A stretch of DNA of 64,000 nt from an uncultured Dehalococcoidia bacterium (GTDB taxonomy: Bacteria; Chloroflexota; Dehalococcoidia; Lucifugimonadales; GCA-2712585), in assembly GCA_958295715.1 (NCBI GenBank), contig OY282371.1, positions 372,001 to 436,000 of the forward strand. The letters are read 5' to 3'. The notes beneath the pieces were generated by a model, which did not search any database, had not been told where the DNA came from, and worked only from the letters and a program-made list of their open reading frames with translations. The first letter of the stretch is position 1, and the number at the start of each line of letters is the position of its first letter. The translations under genes and the position numbers were made by a program. Shown here one piece after another: positions 8,360 through 17,292 of the stretch.

Positions 8360-8956
8360 CTAGTAGTGGCAGGTCGTGCAGTCTGTAATGTCGGAGTTTT
8401 CGGTAAGGGCCTGGTTGTCCCGGTGGCAGTCCACGCAGTCACCCATCTTTAGGCTGCGGGTCTGTTCCACCTCCACCATCTCTTTCACGTTGCCGTGACA
8501 GGTGGAGCAGGCCCCTTCAATGGAAAGCCCCTGCACCTCCGTTAGGAACCTCACGTGGGGCTCGTGGGCGAACTGCACGTGGTCGGGCAGGCGGTGGATC
8601 TTCTTCCAGTCGATGGGGCGGTTGTTGGTGAAGTGGTCGATGACCTTGGCTATCTCCGGCTCCGCAACTTCGCCCTGGATGGTTTCGTGGCAGAGGAGGC
8701 ATCCCTCCACGGGCAGGATGGACGCCGAGTCGCCTTGGATGACGTTCCGGTGGCAGAAGGCGCAGTTGATGCCGTTCAACTGAGCGTGAACGGTGTGGGG
8801 GAAGGCGATGGGCTGCTCCGGCGGTTCCCCAAATCCGAAGACCTGTAGGGGCGTGGACCACCAGGCCCTGAGAAGGAAGATGAGGACTAGCACGAGGACC
8901 GCCGTCGAGATGAGGCCGCCTATAGCCAGGGGGATGAGTTTCATCTTTAGGGACAT
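8360..8956 (-). CDS. actA: Pentaheme cytochrome c subunit ActA of alternative complex III
   Basis: 198 residues. One N-terminal membrane helix (about residues 8-30) anchors a periplasmic domain with five CxxCH heme sites in order: CAFCH, CLLCH, CSTCH, CVDCH and CTTCH, the last two residues from the C-terminus. Several additional histidines (FPHTVHA, FAHEPH) can serve as distal ligands. Five hemes plus a single anchor is the layout of ActA, the multiheme subunit that receives electrons from the ActB clusters. The gene is second in the operon, 21 bases after the small membrane protein gene and 13 bases before actB. It needs the Ccm system encoded at the operon's end. Confidence 0.93.
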   Translation of the reverse strand: MSLKMKLIPLAIGGLISTAVLVLVLIFLLRAWWSTPLQVFGFGEPPEQPIAFPHTVHAQLNGINCAFCHRNVIQGDSASILPVEGCLLCHETIQGEVAEPEIAKVIDHFTNNRPIDWKKIHRLPDHVQFAHEPHVRFLTEVQGLSIEGACSTCHGNVKEMVEVEQTRSLKMGDCVDCHRDNQALTENSDITDCTTCHY

Positions 8957-8977
8957 GGGGGCCTGCGGTTTCCCACT

Positions 8978-9274
8978 CTAAATCCAGTACCGGTCGTAGA
9001 AGAGTTCAATTATGCGGGCCAGGTTGACGGTGTAGGCCAAGATGGTTAGGGCCAAGCCCAGGACGCCGAGGGCGGCGATGGTTAGGGAGAAGCGCAGCAG
9101 GTTGGCGCTTTGGGTCAGGTGGCCGGTGGACACCAGGGACGGGATGACGGCGTGGGCCACCAGCAGGGTTAAGGCTAGGGTGACGACTGATGCCAGATAG
9201 AACCAGAGGTTGTTGAGAAGTTGACCTATTTCACTCCATTCGTAGGAGCCGATGGCTGTGGGATCTGGGAGCAT
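8978..9274 (-). CDS. Small two-helix membrane protein at the head of the ACIII operon
   Basis: 98 residues from the ATG at 9274; a GTG at 9298 is an alternative. The frame is open further upstream, to 9349, but that start lies in the promoter's -10 region and cannot be transcribed. Two hydrophobic helices are seen (around FYLASVVTLALTLLVAHAV and FSLTIAALGVLGLALTILAY), with an acidic/aromatic C-terminus. The family is not recognised. Its place as first gene, directly before actA, suggests an accessory or assembly subunit of ACIII; small helical subunits are known in these complexes. That role is inferred from position only. Confidence 0.7.
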   Translation of the reverse strand: MLPDPTAIGSYEWSEIGQLLNNLWFYLASVVTLALTLLVAHAVIPSLVSTGHLTQSANLLRFSLTIAALGVLGLALTILAYTVNLARIIELFYDRYWI

Positions 9275-9341
9275 CTTTTTATTTGCTGTCTCACTCACCC
9301 GTTGTGGCGCCTGCGAGTTAGGCGTGAAAATGCAGGTGAAA

Positions 9342-9369
9342 ATTATCACATCAGCTTTTGGGGTGTCAA
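9342..9369 (-). promoter_or_regulatory. Sigma70-type promoter of the ACIII operon
   Basis: On the minus strand a perfect -35 TTGACA (9369-9364) is followed after 16 bases by GATAAT (9347-9342), preceded by TG at the extended -10 position. Transcription would start near 9335, about 60 bases before the likely ATG at 9274. This is the strongest promoter match on the left side of the window and serves genes reaching to base 1. Confidence 0.75.
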
Positions 9370-9403
9370 GAGTAATTTGAGCCGGGCGCCCTCTGTAACG
9401 GCC

Positions 9404-10330
9404 CTACTTGTGGAAGAGGGGCAGGACATCGCGGCCAAAAATGTCCAACTGCTCATCGGCTTGGGACGCGGGGCACATGGGGCGGACGACGAACTTGGTC
9501 GCCCCCGCCGCCACGTAGTCGGCGATGAGGCCGGCCACGGTCTCCGGCGGCCCCAGGGCGCAATACTCCGAGTAGTGGACGCCGGGCCTGTGTTGGAGGA
9601 CGCCCTCTTCGGCCACGGCGGCGGCGGCCTTGATGGATGGCGCGACGTAGAAGCCCAGCATGGTTCCAATGTGGTCGGGGTCTACGACGCGGTTGTGCCG
9701 GGCGGCGGTGTCGAAGATGAGCTTCCGGCCCTGCTCCACCTCTCGGGGGGCGGCCTGAGACACCAGCCAGCCATCGCCAAGACGACCCACGCGGCGCTGG
9801 GCCGCCTTGCTGCGGCCTCCTATCCAGATGGGCGGCGACGGTTTCTGGACGGGTCTTGGACGTATGGACACGTCGCTTAGGGTGAAGAACCGGCCCCGGT
9901 GGGTGACCCGCTCCTCCTCCCAGAGGCGCCGCATGACTCGGATGGCCTCGTCGGCCCGTGCCCCGCGGCCCTCCTTGGCGACGCCGCAGGCCTCGTATTC
10001 GGCGGGGTCCTCCTGTCCGAGCCCCACGGCGGGAAGCAGCCGGCCCTTGGACAGGTAGTCGAGGGTCGCCAACTCCTTGGCCAGGAGCACGGGGTTACGG
10101 AGGGGGAGGGCCAGCACACTGGCGCCGAACTTGAGGGTGTCGGAGTAGGCGGCGACCATGGAGAGGGCGACCACGGGTTCCAAGGGGAACCTGCCGCCAA
10201 CCACCCGGTCGCTGAGCCATATGGAGTCGTAGCCGCGCCGCTCGCCCAGGTCCACCAGGGCGCGGAGGTGGTCGTGGCCGACGGCCTCCGGCGGGAGGGG
10301 GCCGGGCGTGAATCCGATGCGTACTGTCAT
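9404..10330 (-). CDS. LLM-class flavin/F420-dependent oxidoreductase
   Basis: 308 residues from the ATG at 10330 (MTVRIGFTPG); 12 further codons upstream are open but start outside the family's conserved beginning. It shows the luciferase-like TIM-barrel pattern: strand 1 with RIGFTPG, DSIWLSDRV after helix 1, KFGASVLALPLRNPVLLAKE, and the GRLLPAVGLG and PPIWIGGRSKAAQRRVGRLGDGW segments that contact flavin or F420. Such enzymes catalyse monooxygenation or hydride transfer; the substrate cannot be told. The gene follows a Cys-rich micro-ORF (10435-10497) on the same strand by about 100 bases. Confidence 0.88.
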   Translation of the reverse strand: MTVRIGFTPGPLPPEAVGHDHLRALVDLGERRGYDSIWLSDRVVGGRFPLEPVVALSMVAAYSDTLKFGASVLALPLRNPVLLAKELATLDYLSKGRLLPAVGLGQEDPAEYEACGVAKEGRGARADEAIRVMRRLWEEERVTHRGRFFTLSDVSIRPRPVQKPSPPIWIGGRSKAAQRRVGRLGDGWLVSQAAPREVEQGRKLIFDTAARHNRVVDPDHIGTMLGFYVAPSIKAAAAVAEEGVLQHRPGVHYSEYCALGPPETVAGLIADYVAAGATKFVVRPMCPASQADEQLDIFGRDVLPLFHK

Positions 10331-10434
10331 GGGGCGCTCAGGTTCGCAAGGCGATACGGCAGGCAACCGGGCGGCCCGCCCAGGAGTGGAAACGCCGGTG
10401 AGGGCTGGCGTCGTGAGGTCGGACGGGGGCCGGC

Positions 10435-10497
10435 CTAGCCCTGAGGCTTGGGGCTGTCCTTGGGGTCAGGGGTGGAGCATCCGCAGGTCTGGCACAT
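10435..10497 (-). CDS. Micro-ORF encoding a 20-residue Cys-rich peptide
   Basis: ATG at 10497 and TAG at 10435 enclose 20 codons: MCQTCGCSTPDPKDSPKPQG. A Shine-Dalgarno GAGGTG sits 5 bases before the ATG, and a -10 box TATACT (10533-10528) lies upstream, so expression is plausible despite the size. Three of the first seven residues are cysteines in CxxCxC spacing, suitable for metal binding, with a proline-rich tail. It could be a stand-alone peptide or a leader for the flavin oxidoreductase 105 bases downstream. The family is not recognised; the MC-x-TCGC start resembles the N-terminus of some HypB proteins. Confidence 0.5.
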   Translation of the reverse strand: MCQTCGCSTPDPKDSPKPQG

Positions 10498-10527
10498 GGA
10501 ACACCTCGCGTGTGGAATTGGCCATCA

Positions 10528-10556
10528 GTATAGCAGGGCCGGCCGCGCGGGGAAAC
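10528..10556 (-). promoter_or_regulatory. Probable promoter of the Cys-rich micro-ORF and flavin oxidoreductase
   Basis: The minus strand has TTTCCC (10556-10551), a 17-base spacer and TATACT (10533-10528). The -10 is good and the -35 weak. The start point near 10521 would leave a leader of about 24 bases before the micro-ORF ATG. Confidence 0.45.
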
Positions 10557-10611
10557 AGCCGCGCACGGGGCCGTCTGTGTGACGGCGGGGTTAAGGCCGG
10601 GCGGCGGTCTG

Positions 10612-13071
10612 CTACCGGCGGTGTCTGAAGAGGCGGCGGGGGTCTATCCGTTGGAAGATGAGGCTCAGGAGTCCCCACCGCAGGACCTTCCAAGACTGGC
10701 GCAGGGACGCCATCTGAGCGGGGCTTGGGGTCTTGTCCCTGTCGTAGCGGCTGACGTGGTAGACGTTCACCACCTCTTTGACTACGCCGGCGTGCCGGGG
10801 GAGGCGGCCGGCCACCCGGGAGCCGTACTCGGCGGGCGTGTAGTGTGGATGCCTGGCCACTCCCCCCAGCCGGGCCAGCAGGCTCATGGATGAGAAGACC
10901 ATGGCCGGCGCCCCCATCCGGGCGGTGGCGTATCTAAGATAGAGGTTGGTCCCCACCGCGGCCGTCGCCATGAGTCCAAGGATGGACGCCATCCATATGA
11001 GGAGCGGGGACATCCCGCCGGAGCCGGGGTTGGCCGGGGAAGCGGGGTTGAGGGCCTCCAAGTCGATCTCGTCAAAAGACGGGTCGTCCACGCCGCCGGC
11101 GGGGTCTTGCCCCGGCTCGCAGTCCACCTCCACGCTAAAGCACTCGTCAAGGAGTTCGGGGTCGATAGGGGGCGGCGCGTTTGGCCGGACGCCCACGTTT
11201 CCCAGGCTTGGCTGCACCCCCACGGGCGTGGGTTCAAACTCAACCCACCCGTATTGGGGGAAGTATACCTCCGGCCAGGCGTGATAATGCTTGGCGCGAA
11301 CGGTCCAAGCCCCCCGCTCCCGGTCCCACTCGCCCGGCGCGAAGCCCACCACCAGCCGGGCCGGGATGTCGAGAGACCGCAGCATCGTGACCATGGCCGA
11401 GGCGAAGTAGTTGCAGAAGCCGGAGCGCTGGGTTGTTAGGAACCACTCAACGGGGTCGACGTCGGATGGCGGCGGGTCTATGCCGGCGTTGTAGGGCAGG
11501 GCGCTGAGGTGGTCCTGAATGCTCATGGCCACGTCGTAGGCGTTGTCGTGGCCTTGGGAGAGTTCCAGGGCCAGGTCGCTGACCGCTTGGGGGAAGTCCG
11601 TGGGCAGCTGCAAGAACCGGTCGGTGACGTCGTGAGGGTAGTCCTGCCCCGGAGTGGGTCTGGCCCCGGGCCCGGCCTCGCGGAGTTCGTTGGGGGAAGC
11701 GGTGGACACGGAGCCGGTGGTGGTGTAGCTGCGCGGCGGCCCCTGTCTGCGGGGAAAGATGAGGGCGGTTCTCGGCCTTGCGCCGGCACCGGCCCTCTCC
11801 AGGGCGAGCATTCCCTCCTGGGCGGCGGCCTGGTTGGAAGGCGACTCGGCGACGGATAGCCCCCTCTCGGCGAGGCTGTCGTCGAGAATGACGGGTTCGG
11901 AGCTTGGGGCCGGTTCCTGAGTGAGGACGTCGTAGAGGCTGCGAACGTCGGGGGGGAGGTGGGTCTCCTGGGGGCCGGCGAGGTTGAGCCGGAAGACGGG
12001 CTGGGGCGACGTTTCCAACAGCGTCGGGACGCCGGAGCTAACGGGGACTCCCGCGGTGGCGGCGTGGGTGTTGGTGGAGAAGAGGCGCACCTTTATGGTC
12101 GCCTGTTCCCGCCCTTTGAGGTCGTCGGAGGCGGCCGGCGGTTGGGCGGCGGTGTCGGAGCGGGGGGCCTCCGGGGAGCGCGTCCATCCCTTTGGGGTAT
12201 AGGTCTCGTAGACCCTCAGCCTCCACCGGCGGGGTTCCGCGGCGGTGACCCGCATCACCAGGTCTTCGCTCTGAGCGATGGGGCCGGTGAAGGGCAAGAT
12301 GGGGTGCAGGTTGAACTGGGGACCCTCCATGCGGCTGGGTATCTTTTCCAGGAAGTCGGCGGCGGTTTCCACCAGCCGGTAGAGGGGTTCCTCCAACCGG
12401 TTCGCCACGGCGGGCCGCAGGGGGTTTTGCGGGGCGGGCGAGGGCCAGCTGAAGGCCACGGCGACGCCCATGAAGACGAGTCCAGCCGCCAGGGGCGCCA
12501 GGGTGGTCACCGGCCTCCGCTTCCCGCCCGCCCACCTCTGCAAGTGGAAGTGGGTTATGGCCGGCGCCGAGGCCATCAGGAATATGGGCAGCCGTATTAG
12601 GCGTTGGGAGTCGAGGAAGCTCAGGCTGATGAGGACGACCAGCAGGCCGGGGATGATGAGCAGGGCCGGCGCTATGTCGCGGCGCGCCAGCCATAGGGTC
12701 AGGAGGGACGCCAGCCATGCCGCGGCCATGATGAACAGGCCCAAAACGGTTTGCGCCCCGCCGGGGAGCCGGAGGAGGCCCAGGGGCAGTATCAGCAGGG
12801 TTCCGACGACGATGGCGACCAGAACTGTGCGAATGACGCTCTTGCGGGGACTATTCCGGGCCAGGTGGCTGCCCAGGGCCAGGGCCACGGCGATGGGGAG
12901 TATCAGGGGTGGCAGGTCCGTTATCCACCGGGCGCCCTCAATAACGCTGAAGGCGGCGTATAGGGATAGGGCGAGAAGGATGAGGCCGACGGCCTCCCTC
13001 AGGGTTGGGAAGGCTCCCCGGCCTTCCGGCTCCGGCATGGGGCTTTTTGACGTGCGTTCGCGGCTTTTCAC
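10612..13071 (-). CDS. Membrane transglutaminase-like protein (TgpA/DUF3488 family)
   Basis: 819 residues. The first third (about residues 25-215) has six or more hydrophobic helices (DUF3488-type). It is followed by an extracytoplasmic region with the transglutaminase core: Cys553 in SGFCNYFASAM, His597 in KHYHAWPEVYF, and an acidic residue in GWVEFEPTP, the expected Cys-His-Asp/Glu order. One more membrane helix lies near residue 700, then a DUF4129-like cytoplasmic tail. Transglutaminase-fold proteins of this type act as cysteine peptidases or cross-linkers at the cell surface; the substrate is unknown. The gene is last in a module with MoxR and DUF58 genes, a frequent arrangement of these three families. 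Confidence 0.88.
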   Translation of the reverse strand: MKSRERTSKSPMPEPEGRGAFPTLREAVGLILLALSLYAAFSVIEGARWITDLPPLILPIAVALALGSHLARNSPRKSVIRTVLVAIVVGTLLILPLGLLRLPGGAQTVLGLFIMAAAWLASLLTLWLARRDIAPALLIIPGLLVVLISLSFLDSQRLIRLPIFLMASAPAITHFHLQRWAGGKRRPVTTLAPLAAGLVFMGVAVAFSWPSPAPQNPLRPAVANRLEEPLYRLVETAADFLEKIPSRMEGPQFNLHPILPFTGPIAQSEDLVMRVTAAEPRRWRLRVYETYTPKGWTRSPEAPRSDTAAQPPAASDDLKGREQATIKVRLFSTNTHAATAGVPVSSGVPTLLETSPQPVFRLNLAGPQETHLPPDVRSLYDVLTQEPAPSSEPVILDDSLAERGLSVAESPSNQAAAQEGMLALERAGAGARPRTALIFPRRQGPPRSYTTTGSVSTASPNELREAGPGARPTPGQDYPHDVTDRFLQLPTDFPQAVSDLALELSQGHDNAYDVAMSIQDHLSALPYNAGIDPPPSDVDPVEWFLTTQRSGFCNYFASAMVTMLRSLDIPARLVVGFAPGEWDRERGAWTVRAKHYHAWPEVYFPQYGWVEFEPTPVGVQPSLGNVGVRPNAPPPIDPELLDECFSVEVDCEPGQDPAGGVDDPSFDEIDLEALNPASPANPGSGGMSPLLIWMASILGLMATAAVGTNLYLRYATARMGAPAMVFSSMSLLARLGGVARHPHYTPAEYGSRVAGRLPRHAGVVKEVVNVYHVSRYDRDKTPSPAQMASLRQSWKVLRWGLLSLIFQRIDPRRLFRHRR

Positions 13072-13078
13072 GGCGTCT

Positions 13079-14272
13079 CTAGTAGGCGAGGCGGTCCATG
13101 ATGTTGGCCAGGGAGTGGGCCACGTGGTCGCCGCGGCGTATGACGTCGGACGCGCCCGCCGTCTTCAGCGCGCCGGCGTCCGGCGGGTCTTCAAAGCTGC
13201 CGGGTTCCAGGAACACGGGGGCCACGCTTATCCCGCGCCGGTTCAGGAGGCTGAAGGCGTCGGTCTGAGGCCGGGTCGGGCCGGGGGCCACGACGATGGC
13301 GAGGCTGCCTTGGGCTATGTGGAGGCTCTTCTCCGCCAGGAGGGCCGGCAGGGGAACGGAGCCTTCAGCCTTCACTAGGGATAGGGCTTCGAGGATTCGC
13401 CACAGGTGCCCCGTGTCCCGGTCAGGCGTGATGTCGTAGAGAACGTTGCCTTGGGCCACCATGCCCACCTGCTGTCCCGAATCTATCAGGGTCTTGGCTA
13501 GTGACGCGGCTATGACGACGCCGTACTCCTCGGTGCTTTCCAGCCCTCTGCCCCGTTGGGTGGAGGCCTGGAGGTCGAGGAAGAGCCACACCCCCGTGTG
13601 GCCGCCGCTGTCGAACTCCTTGCTCATAAGCCGGCCCATCCTGGCGGTGGAGGGCCAGTGGATGCGGTTGAGGCTGTCGCCGGGGCGGTGTTCCCGCACC
13701 CCGGCCGCCGAGGCGCTGGCGCTTGGCGTTGCGGATGGGCCGCCGGACTCTCCAAGGGCCGCGGAGCCAAGGGACAGGCCGGAGGAGAGGGGCGCCACGT
13801 TGGGGTACACCAAAATGGTGTGGGGGTCTCCCACCCGCCGGCTCAGCCTGACGAGTCCCAGGGGGTCGGAGGCGGTGACGGTCAGGGAGCCGATGACGTT
13901 TAGGCCGCGCTGGTGGTGACGCACAGATTCCGTCCATTGGAATGAGCCTCTGGGACGCAGGTCAAGGACCGTTCCATCTAAATGAGGCGTCCGGGACTGG
14001 CCGGCGAGGAGTTGGAACCGCAGGGCAACGCGGGGGAGTCCCAGCCGTTCCCGCGTCGTCACCTTCAGGCGCAGGGGGTGGCCCACTTGGGGCCGTAGAC
14101 TTTGGCTTTCGACTTGCACGTCTAGGCCCCGGGTCTGGAGCCAGACCCAGAGGTAGGCCAGGGCGTAGGCGGCGGCGGCGAAGTAGAGGAGCAGCCAGAG
14201 GACCCGCGCGCCGGTGAAGAGGGCGAGGGCCAGCAGCAACAGGCCGGATACGCCTAGAGCAAGGTGTCTCAT
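13079..14272 (-). CDS. DUF58 domain protein
   Basis: 397 residues. Two N-terminal hydrophobic helices (residues 1-45) are followed by a beta-rich segment and the DUF58 signature GDSLNRIHWPSTARMGRLM near residue 200. The von Willebrand-like part begins with VWLFLDLQAS, a MIDAS-like D-x-(x)-x-S motif in modified form. DUF58 proteins nearly always sit next to MoxR ATPases and are thought to be their partners in assembling cell-surface or metal-dependent complexes. The gene lies between moxR (42 bases upstream) and the transglutaminase gene (7 bases downstream). Confidence 0.9.
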   Translation of the reverse strand: MRHLALGVSGLLLLALALFTGARVLWLLLYFAAAAYALAYLWVWLQTRGLDVQVESQSLRPQVGHPLRLKVTTRERLGLPRVALRFQLLAGQSRTPHLDGTVLDLRPRGSFQWTESVRHHQRGLNVIGSLTVTASDPLGLVRLSRRVGDPHTILVYPNVAPLSSGLSLGSAALGESGGPSATPSASASAAGVREHRPGDSLNRIHWPSTARMGRLMSKEFDSGGHTGVWLFLDLQASTQRGRGLESTEEYGVVIAASLAKTLIDSGQQVGMVAQGNVLYDITPDRDTGHLWRILEALSLVKAEGSVPLPALLAEKSLHIAQGSLAIVVAPGPTRPQTDAFSLLNRRGISVAPVFLEPGSFEDPPDAGALKTAGASDVIRRGDHVAHSLANIMDRLAY

Positions 14273-14314
14273 GGGCCGGTTCTCGTGAGGATGGGGTTCC
14301 CCCTAGCTGAAGCC

Positions 14315-15313
14315 TCAGGAATCGGAGGGCCGCACCGCGGGGAAGGGGAATTTCCCGCCCCCGCCGGCCCGTTCCACGGGTATGGACTGTAGTATGTCTT
14401 CGATTACCTCGTCCTCGTTTACGCCGGCCCTTCCCTCGGCGGTCAGTATCAACCGGTGTCCCAGGGCGGCGGATGCCACGGCCTTCACGTCGTCGGGGAG
14501 GGTGAAGCCTCGGCCCTCAAGGAGGGCGTGGGCCTGGGCCAAGGCGACCAGTCCTATGGAGGCCCTGGGAGACGCGCCCAGGCGTATGGCGGGGTTGTCG
14601 CGGGTGGCGGTCACGAGGGCTATCACGTAGTCGGTAACGAGCCGGTCCACGAACACCTGGCGCATGGCCTCCTGAGCCAGGGAGATCTCTTCGATATCCA
14701 CCACCTGGGTCAGGGTATGAATGGGATGGACCAGAATCTGCCCCTCCACGATGGCCGTCTCCTCAACGGCGTCGGGGTATTCGAGCCGCACCCTGACGAG
14801 GAACCGGTCAAGCTCCGTTTCGGGCAGGGGGAAGGCGCCGCCCTGCTCGGTGGGGTTCCTGGTCGCCATGAGGATGAAGGGGTCGGGGAGGGAATGGGTA
14901 ACGCCGTCCACCGTCACCTGCCGCTCCTCCATGCACTCCAAAAAGGCCGACTGGGTACGGGGGGAGGCCCGGTTAATCTCGTCCACCAGGGCCATGTTGG
15001 TCATCACCGGCCCCGGTCTGAAGTGAAACTCCCTGTCGCGCTGGTCGAAGACGTAGGTCCCGGTGACGTCGCTGGGCAGCAGGTCCGAGGTGCATTGGAT
15101 GCGCTTGAAGGAGCCGCCGGCGGAGAGGGCCAGGCTGCGGGCGAATATGGTCTTGCCGACGCCCGGAACGCCCTCGATGAGCATGTGGCCGCGGCACAGC
15201 AGGGCCATTACGCCAAGGCGCAGTACGGCCTCCTTGCCGACTATCACCTTCTTCAGGTTGGCCGTTAGCTTTTCCGCGACATCCCTGGCGTCGTCTAGTG
15301 AGAAGTTTTCCAT
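14315..15313 (-). CDS. MoxR-family AAA+ ATPase
   Basis: 332 residues. Walker A is GVPGVGKT near residue 70, Walker B is MALVDEINRA near 107-116, sensor 1 is LMATRNPTEQGG, and the arginine-finger/lid region follows with a GASPRASIGL box. This is the typical MoxR arrangement. MoxR ATPases act as chaperones that insert metal or assemble partners carrying von Willebrand domains, here presumably the DUF58 product. The start ATG at 15313 has AGGAAC upstream. First gene of the three-gene module on the minus strand. Confidence 0.93.
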   Translation of the reverse strand: MENFSLDDARDVAEKLTANLKKVIVGKEAVLRLGVMALLCRGHMLIEGVPGVGKTIFARSLALSAGGSFKRIQCTSDLLPSDVTGTYVFDQRDREFHFRPGPVMTNMALVDEINRASPRTQSAFLECMEERQVTVDGVTHSLPDPFILMATRNPTEQGGAFPLPETELDRFLVRVRLEYPDAVEETAIVEGQILVHPIHTLTQVVDIEEISLAQEAMRQVFVDRLVTDYVIALVTATRDNPAIRLGASPRASIGLVALAQAHALLEGRGFTLPDDVKAVASAALGHRLILTAEGRAGVNEDEVIEDILQSIPVERAGGGGKFPFPAVRPSDS

Positions 15314-15506
15314 TTATGTTCCTAGGATTGGGGTTGGGGGTTGGAATAGTCTGGTTAGCTTAACCCAGCGGCTTGGCATAGGCAACACTAAGGCGAACCG
15401 CCCTCCCGCGTGGGGGCCGTTTGGGCGGGAAGATGGCGTCTTCCACCCGCTGCTGATAGAATTGGCCCCTGCGATCCCTTAATAGACCTTAATAGAGAGG
15501 TGGAAC

Positions 15507-16088
15507 TTGCCCAGTGGAGTGGACCCCAACAGAGTTATTCTCACCGGAGAGAACCCCTACATACGGTTGGCGCTGAGTCCCGACGGCCCTTTGACGACGC
15601 GCACCAGCCTTTGGAAGGTGATACTCTCCCCGGCGGGGCCTGGAAACGCCCTTTTCATCGTCAGCGAGCTAACCGACGACGAGCCTCGGATCTACTCGGA
15701 CAACATCGCCATGGCGCGGTGGTTCCAGCGCAACATCGTCAACTACCAGTTCGCGCCCTTTGGCGACGAGTCTTTGGATGTGATTGAGGCCGAGTTCGGA
15801 GAGCATGGAGACGTGCGTTCCTTCTGGACGGAGAACATCCAGTCCGGCGAGGATGACATAACCATGACCTGGTACGACTTTGGCGAGCCTGAGATGATAA
15901 ACCCGCCGCCCAACAGCCGCCCGGGCCGGCCCCACGGCGTTTACGCCTGCATGATACCGTCGGCCGGGGCCAGGCTGACGATAAATGACGAGGCGGCTCA
16001 GGGCAGGTGCTATATGGGCGGCGACCATCCCGGCACAGAGGCCGTTTCCTCCCTGGCCTTCTCCGAGACCTGGCTCGTGGAACGGTAG
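15507..16088 (+). CDS. Uncharacterised 193-residue protein
   Basis: The TTG start at 15507 has an AGAGGTGG ribosome-binding stretch about 5 bases upstream. The sequence has no signal peptide or membrane helix and is acidic and aromatic-rich, with WKVILSPAG, MARWFQRNIV and a C-terminal GRCYMGGDHPGTEA. I do not recognise the family. The beta-rich character suggests a soluble single-domain protein. It is divergently placed from moxR and precedes a flavin oxidoreductase on the same strand by about 90 bases, without an obvious functional link. Confidence 0.7.
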   Translation: MPSGVDPNRVILTGENPYIRLALSPDGPLTTRTSLWKVILSPAGPGNALFIVSELTDDEPRIYSDNIAMARWFQRNIVNYQFAPFGDESLDVIEAEFGEHGDVRSFWTENIQSGEDDITMTWYDFGEPEMINPPPNSRPGRPHGVYACMIPSAGARLTINDEAAQGRCYMGGDHPGTEAVSSLAFSETWLVER

Positions 16089-16179
16089 GCGAGGCCCGCC
16101 CCGGGAGCCGCCCAAGGGCGCCTAGACAGGCGGCCGGACGGGGTTCCGCCCTTGCGTTTCGCCATTTGAAATCCTGCCC

Positions 16180-17235
16180 TTGAAGTTCTGTATCGAGATA
16201 GGCCATCGCCCCCTTGAGTCGGGGACGCCGCGTTCCCTGGTCGCCATGGTGAAGACGGCGGAGGGGGCCGGGGTGGACTCGGTGTGGGTGGCTGAGGACC
16301 CCTTCCACTGGGACGCCTACGCCATCCTGGGCAGCCTGGCCCTTGAGACGTCCCGCGTCAGGCTTGGCCCCGGCGTGACCAGCCCCTACGTCAGGCCGCC
16401 GCACCTTCAAGCCATGTCCGCCGCAACCCTTGACAGGCTTTCCCAGGGCCGGGCCTTTCTCGGCCTGGGCCGCAGCCTTCCCCAGTGGTACAGCCGTCTG
16501 CTGGGCATGAAGGTTGGCGACCCGGTTTCTGTTATGGAGGAAACCCTGGGTCTGCTGCGCCGGTGGTGGAGGGAGCCGTTGGAGACCGCCGGCGCGGGGA
16601 GTCCCGGCCCTCCGGGGCTGAGGCGGGAGGTTGGAGGGACGCAGCCGCGCCTGCCCATCTACCTGGCCGCCGTGGGGCCTCGCATGGTCAGGCTTGCCGC
16701 CCGGCTGGCCGACGGGGTGGTCATCGCCTGGCCCAGCGTGGAGTTCCTGGAGCGGACTATCAAGACCATGAAAGCGGAACGGGCCGCGGCGGGGTTGGGT
16801 TGGGGGGATTTCGCCGTGGTGGTCCAGACCGGGTTGAAGGTGACCGGGGAGCCGGGGCCGGCCCTGGAAGGGTTCAAGGACAGGATGGCCTTCATCTACG
16901 CTATGCCCGGCATGGGCAGGGCCCTCGTGTCCTCTCGCTACGACGGGCCGCGGGCGGTGGCCGGCGTCCGCGCCGCCATGAGGAGCCGGGAGACGCTGGC
17001 GGCCGGCGGCTCGCCCCAGGAGTTCCTGCGGAGGGGCGACTTGACCGCGGCTCGCCGCGCCATTCCCACCGGGCTGGTGGAGGAGGTGGCCGTGGCGGGC
17101 GACGCGTCGGCTGTCCGGCGCAGGTTGTTCCTATACCAGTCCCTTGGCGTAACCCACGTCTTTGTCCCGGCGCCGTTGGACGAGGAGCCGGACGAATACG
17201 CCGAGGTCTTGTCCCAAATTAACCCTGAGCCGTGA
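16180..17235 (+). CDS. LLM-class flavin/F420-dependent oxidoreductase
   Basis: 351 residues from a TTG start (MKFCIEIGHRPLE). The luciferase-like barrel is recognisable: strand 1, GVDSVWVAEDPFHWDAYAIL, SRVRLGPGVTSPYVRPPHL, LDRLSQGRAFLGLGRS and PIYLAAVGPRMVRLAARLADG in order. The last of these resembles the cofactor-contact region of F420-dependent reductases. The substrate is not predictable. It is the second such enzyme in the window and is clearly divergent from that at 9404-10330. No ATG start and no good Shine-Dalgarno precede the TTG, so the N-terminus is slightly uncertain. Confidence 0.87.
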   Translation: MKFCIEIGHRPLESGTPRSLVAMVKTAEGAGVDSVWVAEDPFHWDAYAILGSLALETSRVRLGPGVTSPYVRPPHLQAMSAATLDRLSQGRAFLGLGRSLPQWYSRLLGMKVGDPVSVMEETLGLLRRWWREPLETAGAGSPGPPGLRREVGGTQPRLPIYLAAVGPRMVRLAARLADGVVIAWPSVEFLERTIKTMKAERAAAGLGWGDFAVVVQTGLKVTGEPGPALEGFKDRMAFIYAMPGMGRALVSSRYDGPRAVAGVRAAMRSRETLAAGGSPQEFLRRGDLTAARRAIPTGLVEEVAVAGDASAVRRRLFLYQSLGVTHVFVPAPLDEEPDEYAEVLSQINPEP

Positions 17236-17292
17236 ATTTCTAGTACAATTCAGAGGCGCTGGCGCAGGCTTTTGGAATGATGGAGGTAAGTT

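Noticed and set aside
8347-8442. Upstream start for ActB1
   Set aside because: The extra 32 residues overlap actA and precede the twin-arginine signal, which should be at the N-terminus.
9275-9349. N-terminal extension of the small membrane protein before actA
   Set aside because: The extension's start codon lies within the promoter -10 region (9342-9347), so it could not be in the transcript.
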